Of a DNA stretch of 43,965 nucleotides, positions 1 to 7,015 are shown in pieces. Every line of letters starts with the position of its first letter. Position 1 is the first letter of the stretch. The notes under the pieces were generated by a model. That model saw only the letters and a list, made by a program, of their open reading frames with translations. It did no database searches and had not been told where the DNA came from. A program made the translations under genes and the position numbers. Source of the stretch: Bacteroidota bacterium (lineage in GTDB: Bacteria > Bacteroidota > Ignavibacteria > SZUA-365); NCBI GenBank assembly GCA_014860565.1, contig JACZJN010000151.1:1-43965 (forward strand), in the 5' to 3' direction.

Positions 1-13
1 CTTTGGCTATTGG
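1..13. repeat. Dispersed repeat fragment (CTTTGGCTATTGG)
   Basis: This 13-nt string recurs as an exact reverse complement at 24115-24127 and with one mismatch at 17023-17035, each time between genes. The rest of 1-65 (gccaaaagccaatggcc and similar) looks like decayed copies of the same short motif. No gene is seen in 1-65. Confidence 0.4.
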
Positions 14-65
14 TTGTAGGCAGGAAGAGTCTCGCCAAAAGCCAATGGCCAACTGCCAACGTGCG

Positions 66-851
66 TCAGCGGTGCTGCCACATTCGGAGGTGCTCGGAGA
101 TGAAAGCAACGGCGGCCTCGTGCTGCTCGCGTCCGTTGCCGTCGACGGCAAGGGGTGGGGCGAACTGGATGTGGATCGGCAGGGTGGGATCGATGGGACC
201 GAAATCCTTGAGCATCTTTCCGTTCTTCCATGCGTCGGTTTTCAGCGCGACCGGGACGATGGGGACGCCCGCTTTCTTCGCAAGCTTGACACCGAGGGAA
301 TTGAACTTGGCCGGATCGAAATTGCTGCTGCGCGTGGTCTGGGGGAAGAGAACGATCGAGGTGCCGTCCGCGAGCCGACGGGCACCTTCGTCGAGCACGG
401 TCTGCAGGTCCTGCCGCGGATTGTCGCGTGTGACGACGATCGGATCACGCGAGCGCATGACGGGACCGAACACGGGATAATCCATCAGACTCGGTTTGAT
501 CACGAATGTGCAGCGACGCACGGGATTGATCAACGACGGAAGGACGAAGGTCTCGAGCGTGCTCATGTGATTCGCGATGAAGATCGCGGGTCCCTCGAGT
601 GCGCGGATGTTGTCCATTCCTTCGATATGCATCTCGCAGCCTGCGCGTTCGACGGCGTTCATGATGTCGATGCTGCTGTCCACCCACTCGGTGTCGCCGT
701 AGCGCCCGCGTTTCGCTCTGTGCGACGAGCGAAAAACGACGGCGACGACGCCGAGGTAGAAGGCGAGCGTGGAGGGGAGAAAAGACGTCCGCCGGTCGGC
801 GGGTGTATGGTAACTGTCTTGAAGTGCGAAAATGGTGCCGTGCGGTATCAT
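66..851 (-). CDS. 1-acyl-sn-glycerol-3-phosphate acyltransferase family protein (PlsC-like)
   Basis: 261 aa, the usual size for the LPLAT/PlsC family, which transfers an acyl chain to a lysophospholipid at the inner membrane. Motif I is present as NHMSTLE (N94, H95, E100), an NHx4E variant of NHx4D. The glycerol-phosphate-binding block reads FPQTTRS where FPEGTRS is usual. The motif IV-like VPIVPVALKT follows. A hydrophobic stretch at about 28-40 could anchor it in the membrane. It lies downstream of the acyl-CoA dehydrogenase, but a terminator at 930-964 separates them, so it is probably its own unit. The substrate cannot be told from sequence; the altered motifs may mean a relative of PlsC rather than PlsC itself. 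Confidence 0.85.
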   Translation of the reverse strand: MIPHGTIFALQDSYHTPADRRTSFLPSTLAFYLGVVAVVFRSSHRAKRGRYGDTEWVDSSIDIMNAVERAGCEMHIEGMDNIRALEGPAIFIANHMSTLETFVLPSLINPVRRCTFVIKPSLMDYPVFGPVMRSRDPIVVTRDNPRQDLQTVLDEGARRLADGTSIVLFPQTTRSSNFDPAKFNSLGVKLAKKAGVPIVPVALKTDAWKNGKMLKDFGPIDPTLPIHIQFAPPLAVDGNGREQHEAAVAFISEHLRMWQHR

Positions 852-929
852 CGGATTTTCAGCTCGCGCCGTGATGATTCATAGATGGTGGTGTGATCGA
901 ATCGCGGGGGAAAGCGATTGCAGCAGGGG

Positions 930-964
930 AAAACAAAAGACGCCGGGTGCGGACACCCGGCGTC
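930..964 (-). terminator. Rho-independent terminator of the acyl-CoA dehydrogenase
   Basis: A perfect 11-bp stem (939-949 with 954-964, gacgccgggtg/cacccggcgtc) closes a 4-nt loop. On the minus strand it is followed by TTTTGTTTT. It lies 20 nt past the stop codon of the dehydrogenase gene. Confidence 0.9.
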
Positions 965-984
965 GTCCGCGCAATGCGCTCGGA

Positions 985-2139
985 TCAAAGATTCCAGAGA
1001 CCGTTTTTCTTCAGCATGTCATGCGAGATGACCAGCTTCTGGATTTCGCTGGTGCCCTCGAAAATGCGGTTGATGCGGCTGTCGCGGTACATGCGCTCGA
1101 TCGGCAGTTCACGCGAATAGCCCATGCCGCCATGAATCTGCACGGCGTAGTCGACGACCTTCTCGAGGCCTTCGCTGCACATGAGCTTGACGGCGGCTGA
1201 CTGAGTCGAGACCTTCTTGCCGGCGTCATAGTCCGCCGCGGTGCGATACACGACGCTTTCCATCGCGTACACCGTGGCCCACATGTCGGCCAGCATGAAT
1301 TGCACGGCCTGGAAATTCGCGATCGGGGAATCGAACTGCTTGCGCTCCTTGGCGTAGCGTGTCGACAGTTCAATGAGTTCCTTGGCGGTGCCGACGCAGC
1401 AGGCGCCGAGGCCGAGACGGCCGGCGTCGAGCGTCTTCATCGCCGTGAGGAAGCCGCGTCCTTCCGCGCCGATCATGTTTTCCTTCGGCACACGAACGTC
1501 CTTGAACGTCAGGGCGTTGGTCATGCTGCCGCGTATGCCCATTTTCTTTTCCTTCGGACCCGCGCTGAATCCCGGCCACTTGGTCTCGACCGCGAAGGCC
1601 GTGACGCCGCGCGTGGTGCGCGCGAAGACGGAGATCACATCCGCGAAGCCACCGTTGGTGATCCAGAGCTTCTCGCCGTTGAGCACCCATTCGTCGCCGT
1701 CGAGTACTGCGCGGGTGCGCACGTTGAAGGAATCCGATCCGGCGGTGGCTTCCGTCAGACCGAAGGCCGCGATCCATTCGCCGGAGCAGAGTTTGGGGAG
1801 GTATTTCTGCTTGAGTTCCTCGCTGCCGCCCAGGAAGATCGCGTTCGTGCCGATCGACATGTGCGCGCCGATCATCGTCGCGGTCGAAAGGCAGCCGCGG
1901 CCCATTTCTTCCTGTGCAATGCAGTAGCCGACCTCGCCGAATCCGCCGCCGCCGTATTCCTCGGGGAACACGGTGCCGAACAGGCCGACCTCGCCGATCT
2001 TGTTGATCAGTTCGCGGGGAATCGCTTCGTCTTCATCTATTTTTGTCGCGACGGGTTTGACTTCCGCATTGACAAATTCCCGCACCATATCGCGGAGCAT
2101 GTTCTGTTCTTCAGAGAATTCAAAAAGGTTCATGGGCAT
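985..2139 (-). CDS. Acyl-CoA dehydrogenase
   Basis: 384 aa, the standard length for short/medium-chain acyl-CoA dehydrogenases. These FAD enzymes oxidise acyl-CoA to 2-enoyl-CoA and pass electrons to ETF. The FAD/substrate signature FGLTEATAGSD lies in the middle domain. The C-terminal helical domain carries QIHGGMGYSRE and the IFEGTSEIQ motif, whose first glutamate (about E361) sits at the catalytic-base position of SCAD-type enzymes. The start MPMNLFEFSEEQ fits family N-termini. It is 106 nt downstream of an SDR on the same strand and has its own terminator. Chain-length preference is unknown; butyryl-CoA-like is a guess from the motif position. Confidence 0.95.
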   Translation of the reverse strand: MPMNLFEFSEEQNMLRDMVREFVNAEVKPVATKIDEDEAIPRELINKIGEVGLFGTVFPEEYGGGGFGEVGYCIAQEEMGRGCLSTATMIGAHMSIGTNAIFLGGSEELKQKYLPKLCSGEWIAAFGLTEATAGSDSFNVRTRAVLDGDEWVLNGEKLWITNGGFADVISVFARTTRGVTAFAVETKWPGFSAGPKEKKMGIRGSMTNALTFKDVRVPKENMIGAEGRGFLTAMKTLDAGRLGLGACCVGTAKELIELSTRYAKERKQFDSPIANFQAVQFMLADMWATVYAMESVVYRTAADYDAGKKVSTQSAAVKLMCSEGLEKVVDYAVQIHGGMGYSRELPIERMYRDSRINRIFEGTSEIQKLVISHDMLKKNGLWNL

Positions 2140-2245
2140 AGCTCTCTAGAGGTGAAACGGCCGGATGTATTCAGATGGAAATCGGTCGCATCATGGAAAC
2201 GCCGCCTGTGCGCGCCGCAATGGCCGCAGCGGGGAGTGCGCCTGG

Positions 2246-3130
2246 TCAGGAAATATCGGTCGGATCCCAGCTGCTTTCGTTGAGCAGGGAAAGGTCGGCG
2301 TACTGGTACGGTGTTTTCTGGCCGACGTAGCTGACCTTGCTTTCCGCGCCGTCAACTCCGATGGTGTTGCCGTTGATGAACTCGGTGCCGGGCTGCATGA
2401 GCGAGAGAATCGCATGGGCTACGTCTTCGGGAGTCGTCGCGCGGCCGAACGGGTTCTTTGCCACCGCGGCGTACAGCATGTTGCGCGCGCCGGGGATTTT
2501 ACTCAGTGCCGGAGTGTCGGTCACGCCGGCGAGGATGGCGTTGCAAGTGATGCCTCGCGGTCCGAGCTCGATGGCAAGCTGCCGGATGTAGCTTTCGAGC
2601 GAAGCCTTTGCGGCGGACACCGCGCCGTAAAATGGGAGATTGAGATTCGCACCGTCACTGGTCATGGCGAAAATACGGCTGCCGCGGCCCAAAAGGTTGC
2701 GGCGGACCAGATCCTGTGTCCAGTAAATAAGTGAGTTCGCCATGACGTCGATGGTCATCTCGAGCTGCGCCTTCTTGATCATTTCGCTCTCGTTGCGTCC
2801 GACCAGGGGCCGCAGCGTGCCGAAGGCGAGACTGTGCATGAGCACCTTTACTTCGGCGCGTCCCTCGCGGTGATGACGCTCGACGAAGTCCTCGATGATT
2901 TTACGACGCTTATGCTCGTCGGCGGCGTTTTCATTGTAAAACACCGCTTGATGGCCGGTCGCCTCGATGTCCTTGATAAGCTTGTGTACGGCGGGCATCG
3001 TCGCCTGCCGGTCGAGATGCACGCCGAGGATGTTGTATCCGTTCTTGGACAGTTCTCGCGCCGCCGCCGCGCCGAAGCCGGACGAGGCGCCGAGAATCAG
3101 AGCCCACTGGGTGCCAGGTTTGCGTGTCAT
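2246..3130 (-). CDS. SDR family oxidoreductase, enoyl-ACP reductase (FabI/FabL)-like
   Basis: 294 aa Rossmann-fold protein. The cofactor loop is GASSGFG (G14-G20). Two features place it with enoyl-ACP reductases rather than classical SDRs: the HSLAFG block at 99-104 (FabI has HSIAFA) and a Tyr-x6-Lys active site, Y168 to K175 (YGAVSAAK), instead of YxxxK. That family reduces trans-2-enoyl-ACP in the last step of fatty-acid elongation. The protein is about 35 aa longer than FabI/FabL, mainly in a tail after the usual NGxTIxVDGA block. It is upstream of the acyl-CoA dehydrogenase on the same strand. Whether the substrate is an ACP or CoA thioester cannot be decided. Confidence 0.8.
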   Translation of the reverse strand: MTRKPGTQWALILGASSGFGAAAARELSKNGYNILGVHLDRQATMPAVHKLIKDIEATGHQAVFYNENAADEHKRRKIIEDFVERHHREGRAEVKVLMHSLAFGTLRPLVGRNESEMIKKAQLEMTIDVMANSLIYWTQDLVRRNLLGRGSRIFAMTSDGANLNLPFYGAVSAAKASLESYIRQLAIELGPRGITCNAILAGVTDTPALSKIPGARNMLYAAVAKNPFGRATTPEDVAHAILSLMQPGTEFINGNTIGVDGAESKVSYVGQKTPYQYADLSLLNESSWDPTDIS

Positions 3131-3261
3131 ATGTTTATCAGGATAGTTCGCAGAAACTCATAATCCATTAATGTAAGGAAAATGGGGGAAAATTCATCGG
3201 CCGCGAAGCGGCCACAGGTCACGGGGTTTCATTCAGAGCTCCGGAGGCAGTAAATTGGAGC

Positions 3262-4446
3262 ATGAATCAGCATCTTTCCGAAGATTTCTTCGACAGAAAC
3301 GGCATCGATTGCAAGCATTTCAACGGCTACAAGCCCTGCTTTCCGGGTGAGGACTGCACGGAAGCGTGTCAGCGGCGGGAGCCGATCGGCACGCGCGTAC
3401 TGATCATCAACCTCGACGCCATGGGCGACGTGGTGATGACGACGGCGCAGCTCGCGGGCATCAAACGGGTGTGGCCGGTGAGCCAGGTTTTCTGGATTAC
3501 CATGGGCAATGCCGCCCGCCTTCTCGACAACAACCCTCTCATCGACCGGGTATTTGTCTGGAACGACGTCAGCCGCCTCGTCCTGCAGCAGCAGGGCTTC
3601 GATGTCGTGTTCAATGCCGACAAGTCGATCGAGGCCTGCGCCTTCGCCGCCTCCCTCGGCTGCGGTGACATCCGCGGGTTTACGTTGTCGGCGAAAGGAC
3701 AGATCATCCCTGCAAATGCCGCGGCAGCGTACAATTTCCGCATGGGCATCGACGATGCGCTCAAATTCCGCGGCAATACACGCACGGGACAGGACATTCT
3801 CGCCGAAAGCTGGGAGCTGCCGTATGAACAGGATCCCTACATCCTGAATCTGACGGAAGAGGAAACGGCGTTCTGCGCCGAACGCCGCGCCGCGTGGGGA
3901 CTCGACGGTTCCGTCGTCTTGGGATTCAACACCGGCTGTTCCGAGCTTTTCCCGAACAAGAAAATGACCGTCGAGCAGCATGTCCGGCTCATCACCATAC
4001 TCGCCGACGACGCGCGTGTCCGCTTTCTCCTGCTGGGCGGACCGGAGGATACGGAACGCAATGCCCGCATCGCCGAACTGATCGCTCCTCTGAACCTGGG
4101 TGACCGCCTGATCTCCACGCCGACGCGCGAAGGTCTGCGCCGCGGCATCTGCTATGAGAATCTTGCCGACGTGGTTGTCACCGGCGACAGCTTCGGCATG
4201 CATCTGGCCATTGGACTCCGCAAGCACGTGCTCGCGTGGTTCGGCCTCAGCTGCTGGGAAGAAATCGACCTCTACGGCCGCGGCCGGAAATTCATTCCCG
4301 AAGGACTGCATTGCGCCCCGTGCTGGAAGCGCAGCTGTCCCTACAATCTCGAGTGCATCGCGATGATCGATCTCAACGGCATCGCCGCAGCCGTGCGCGC
4401 GTTTGCCGACGCAAATCCCGCCACCACCCCCGAGGAGCGGTCATGA
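3262..4446 (+). CDS. Glycosyltransferase family 9 (heptosyltransferase-like) with Cys-rich N-terminus
   Basis: 394 aa. The core matches GT9, the family of ADP-heptose:LPS heptosyltransferases: a first Rossmann domain opening with RVLIINLDAMGDVVMTTAQL at about 44-63, and a second domain with GFNTGCSELFPNKKM, LLLGGPEDTERN and the VVTGDSFGMHLAIGL sugar-nucleotide block. Before the core lies a cysteine cluster, C17-x8-C26-x5-C32-x3-C36, and near the C-terminus another, CAPCWKRSCPYNLEC, which together could bind a metal. Homologues with a similar N-terminal HFxGxKPC block exist in other FCB bacteria (recalled, not checked). The stop overlaps the next start as ATGA, so the two genes are translationally coupled. 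Role: probably LPS core or another surface glycan. Confidence 0.85.
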   Translation: MNQHLSEDFFDRNGIDCKHFNGYKPCFPGEDCTEACQRREPIGTRVLIINLDAMGDVVMTTAQLAGIKRVWPVSQVFWITMGNAARLLDNNPLIDRVFVWNDVSRLVLQQQGFDVVFNADKSIEACAFAASLGCGDIRGFTLSAKGQIIPANAAAAYNFRMGIDDALKFRGNTRTGQDILAESWELPYEQDPYILNLTEEETAFCAERRAAWGLDGSVVLGFNTGCSELFPNKKMTVEQHVRLITILADDARVRFLLLGGPEDTERNARIAELIAPLNLGDRLISTPTREGLRRGICYENLADVVVTGDSFGMHLAIGLRKHVLAWFGLSCWEEIDLYGRGRKFIPEGLHCAPCWKRSCPYNLECIAMIDLNGIAAAVRAFADANPATTPEERS

Positions 4447-4856
4447 AAAAGAACAGAATCACGCTTTATCTCCTCACCGGCATGCTGCTCGTTGCCTGCA
4501 ACGGCGAGCCCTCGCTCGAAGAGCAACTGGCAGGCGCCTGGAAAAACGGCGACGGCAACCTGATCCGCTTCGAAGAAGGCGACAAGGCGGCCGTTGGTCA
4601 GGAAGGGCTCTCCGGGGAAGGCGCCTGCCGCTACGAGATTCGTCAGGACACCGTCGTCGTCACGATGCTGCCTGACGGAGAAACAGACACCTACGTCGTC
4701 TATCGCTTGCGGCTTGAAGACGATACACTTCGAATTTCCTCGCTCGAACGTCATGCGCCCAACAGCGTCAGTTCCCTCACCCTCGAACAGTACGCACAGC
4801 AGGCGGGCCGCCCGCTTTACAAACTGGATTTCACACGCATCAAGAAAAAGAAATGA
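4443..4856 (+). CDS. Small lipoprotein of unknown function
   Basis: 137 aa. It starts at the ATG that overlaps the glycosyltransferase stop and ends in an ATGA overlap with rpe. The N-terminus MKKNRITLYLLTGMLLVAC is a lipoprotein signal peptide with the lipobox LVAC and acylated Cys19. The mature part (LAGAWKNGDGNLIRFEEGD...) is rich in short beta-strand-like runs and may be a small lipocalin-type or beta-sandwich fold. No enzyme motif is visible. Its position suggests an envelope role linked to the glycosyltransferase, or simply shared expression. Confidence 0.75.
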   Translation: MKKNRITLYLLTGMLLVACNGEPSLEEQLAGAWKNGDGNLIRFEEGDKAAVGQEGLSGEGACRYEIRQDTVVVTMLPDGETDTYVVYRLRLEDDTLRISSLERHAPNSVSSLTLEQYAQQAGRPLYKLDFTRIKKKK

Positions 4857-5521
4857 AACGCATCCCCGACGCCCGTCCGCTCATTGCCCCGTCACTGCTG
4901 TCCTGCGACTTCGCGCGCATCGGCGAGGAAATCCAGGCCATCGAGGCCGCGGGGGCTGATCTGCTGCACGTCGACGTGATGGATGGCCATTTCGTGCCCA
5001 ACATCACGATCGGACCGCCGGTGGTCGCGGCGATGAAGGCGCACGCCGCGCGTCCCCTCGACGTGCATCTGATGATCTCCGATCCTGACCGCTACCTGGC
5101 GGACTTCGCGAAAGCCGGCGCGGACATTCTCACGGTGCACTGGGAAGCCTGCGCGCATCTGCATCGCACGGTGCAGGCCATTCATGATCTGGGCCTGCCC
5201 GCCGGCGTGAGCGTCAATCCCGCCACCCCCGTGTGGCTGCTCAAGGACATCCTCGGCGATATCGAGATGGTGCTCGTCATGAGCGTCAATCCCGGCTTCG
5301 GCGGACAGCGTTTCATTCCGCAGGCGCTGGAAAAGATTTCCGAGCTGCGCAACATCGCCGACGATATCGGCTGCACCGACCTGCGCATCGAAGTCGACGG
5401 CGGCGTGACCGCCGAGAACGCGGCGGAAATCAAACGCGCCGGCGCCGACATCCTTGTCTCGGGGTCGGCGATATTCAAATCCGGAGATTACGCAGGATAT
5501 ATCTCCGCGCTTCGCGGCTAG
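4853..5521 (+). CDS. rpe: Ribulose-phosphate 3-epimerase
   Basis: 222 aa TIM-barrel enzyme that interconverts D-ribulose 5-phosphate and D-xylulose 5-phosphate in the pentose phosphate and Calvin pathways. Diagnostic segments in order: IAPSLLSCDFARIGEE, LHVDVMDGHFVPNITIGPPVV (metal-binding His/Asp), LDVHLMI, VHWEA, VLVMSVNPGFGGQ, and the phosphate-binding EVDGGVT...ADILVSGSAIF. It overlaps the lipoprotein stop by ATGA, so it is the last gene of a coupled three-gene unit. No clear terminator follows, only a 15-bp tandem repeat. Confidence 0.97.
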   Translation: MKRIPDARPLIAPSLLSCDFARIGEEIQAIEAAGADLLHVDVMDGHFVPNITIGPPVVAAMKAHAARPLDVHLMISDPDRYLADFAKAGADILTVHWEACAHLHRTVQAIHDLGLPAGVSVNPATPVWLLKDILGDIEMVLVMSVNPGFGGQRFIPQALEKISELRNIADDIGCTDLRIEVDGGVTAENAAEIKRAGADILVSGSAIFKSGDYAGYISALRG

Positions 5522-5537
5522 CGTCGCCGTTTCCGCG

Positions 5538-5574
5538 GGGCGGTGCCTTCCTGGGCGGTGCCTTCCTGGGCGCC
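5538..5574. repeat. 15-bp tandem repeat, about 2.4 copies
   Basis: The unit gggcggtgccttcct occurs at 5538-5552 and exactly again at 5553-5567, followed by a partial third copy (gggcgcc). It lies just after the rpe stop. The remainder of 5522-5704 shows no gene or obvious hairpin terminator. Confidence 0.8.
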
Positions 5575-5704
5575 ATGCAGATGTACCGGCCTTGTCCGGT
5601 TTTCCTGCCGCACTCCCGGGCGGCATTTCCCGCCGCAGTATTCTCAAGATATGGAACTCTGATTCTCTCCCGTGTGTTGGGGATGGATACACACAGGGAG
5701 CCGC

Positions 5705-7015
5705 ATGTACACTGTGACAAATTCTCGAAACGCGTTCTTCATGCTCCGTGAGCGTCGTCCGGCTGTGCCCGAAGACGATGTCGTGCGGATGTGGCTGCAT
5801 CGTGCCCAACCCGACGTCGAATTCGAGACGCGCTGTCGGCGGCGCGTGCGCGTGATCGATCCCGGCACGCGCAACAGGCACGACGGTCCGGATTTCCTCG
5901 GTGCGGTAATCACCGTCGACGGAGTGCTGCGGCGCGGCGAGGTGGAGGTGCATACGCATGCCGAAGACTGGCGCCGGCACGGTCACGACGGTGATCCGCG
6001 TTACGCAGGTGTCGTGCTGCACGTCTGCCTGTACGATGGTGTTTTCTCCGCACCGTTTCCTACGGTGATCCTCAGCGGTCATCTCGGGCAGCCTTTCCGC
6101 GAAGCGTGGCAATCGGCGCGCAACCAGCGTCATGCGCTGGCATGCATGCGTCCGTCCCGGCAACACGCGGTGGCGGTCGCGCCGGCGCTCCCGCCGGCGC
6201 TCCCGCCAGCGGCACCTTTCCGACCGCCGTTCATTCTCCAGACCCGTATGTCCGCCATGGCCGTGCTCGCCGCCGCGCGCCGTTTCGATCGCAAGAAAAA
6301 GCGCATGGAGATCCGTCTCGATGCGCTCCGCCGCGACCTTGAGGAGGCTGCTGCATTTCGCCAGCTCGTCTTCGAGTTGTTCGCGCGCGCAGCCGGCTAC
6401 GGCGGCAACGAGAGGCAGTTCGAAGCGCTGGCGCGCGCCGTACCGCTTCGCACGCTCTCCGGAATCCCGTTGTCCGCGCGTCTGGCGCACATGGCCGCCG
6501 CCGCCGGAGTGGCCGGGGCGGCCCAATCACATGAGCGTTCACTTCAGACGGGGGCATGGAACAGCGCGGCAGTCATGCCGCACAACCGGGTTGGCCGCCG
6601 TCTCGGCTGGTTTGCCGCGTGGTGCGCGCTTCTCGACGATCCTGTCTGGTGGCGTCGCCTGTTCATCCTCGTGCGCGAGCAGCGCAGCGATGCGGCGTTG
6701 TTCATGCCCTTGTTCCAGATGGAGAAGCAGCGCGACAATCCGGGTCCGGAGCGTGTGGCTGAGTTCATGATAAACGTGCTCGCCCCCGCACTGCGGCTCT
6801 ACGGCGAACGCCGCGGCGATGCCCTACTGGCACGGGCGGCGCTGAAATTGTATGTTGCTTCAGCCCCTGCGCCACAGAATCGATACACACGCATGCTTGC
6901 CCGCGCATTCGAGCTGGAGTGTGTGTCAGGTGAAGCGCAGCAGGGGATGATCGAGCTTGCCTCTGAATTCTGTGAAAAGGAACGCTGCACGCAATGTCTG
7001 TATCGTCACGGGTGA
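5705..7015 (+). CDS. DUF2851 family protein
   Basis: 436 aa from the ATG at 5705, which has AGGGAG about 6 nt upstream; an earlier in-frame ATG at 5672 lacks one. Family features visible: an opening like LxxxW with VIDPGTRNRHDGPDFLGAVI, then RGEVEVHTHAEDWRRHGH and YAGVVLHVCLYD, and a C-terminal cysteine block CEKERCTQC. This family is common in Bacteroidota/Chlorobi and has no established function. The GxVExH...DW..H..H pattern resembles a metal-binding site (inference). A proline/alanine run (PALPPALPPAAP, near 6175-6220) interrupts the middle and comes from a short DNA repeat. The next gene starts inside its 3' end. Confidence 0.8.
   Translation: MYTVTNSRNAFFMLRERRPAVPEDDVVRMWLHRAQPDVEFETRCRRRVRVIDPGTRNRHDGPDFLGAVITVDGVLRRGEVEVHTHAEDWRRHGHDGDPRYAGVVLHVCLYDGVFSAPFPTVILSGHLGQPFREAWQSARNQRHALACMRPSRQHAVAVAPALPPALPPAAPFRPPFILQTRMSAMAVLAAARRFDRKKKRMEIRLDALRRDLEEAAAFRQLVFELFARAAGYGGNERQFEALARAVPLRTLSGIPLSARLAHMAAAAGVAGAAQSHERSLQTGAWNSAAVMPHNRVGRRLGWFAAWCALLDDPVWWRRLFILVREQRSDAALFMPLFQMEKQRDNPGPERVAEFMINVLAPALRLYGERRGDALLARAALKLYVASAPAPQNRYTRMLARAFELECVSGEAQQGMIELASEFCEKERCTQCLYRHG

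Noticed and set aside
3-884. A long plus-strand reading frame opposite the acyltransferase
   Set aside because: It is a shadow of the minus-strand gene in GC-rich DNA and has no protein-family features. The same applies to long frames opposite rpe, dxr, the carboxyltransferase, E1 and others.
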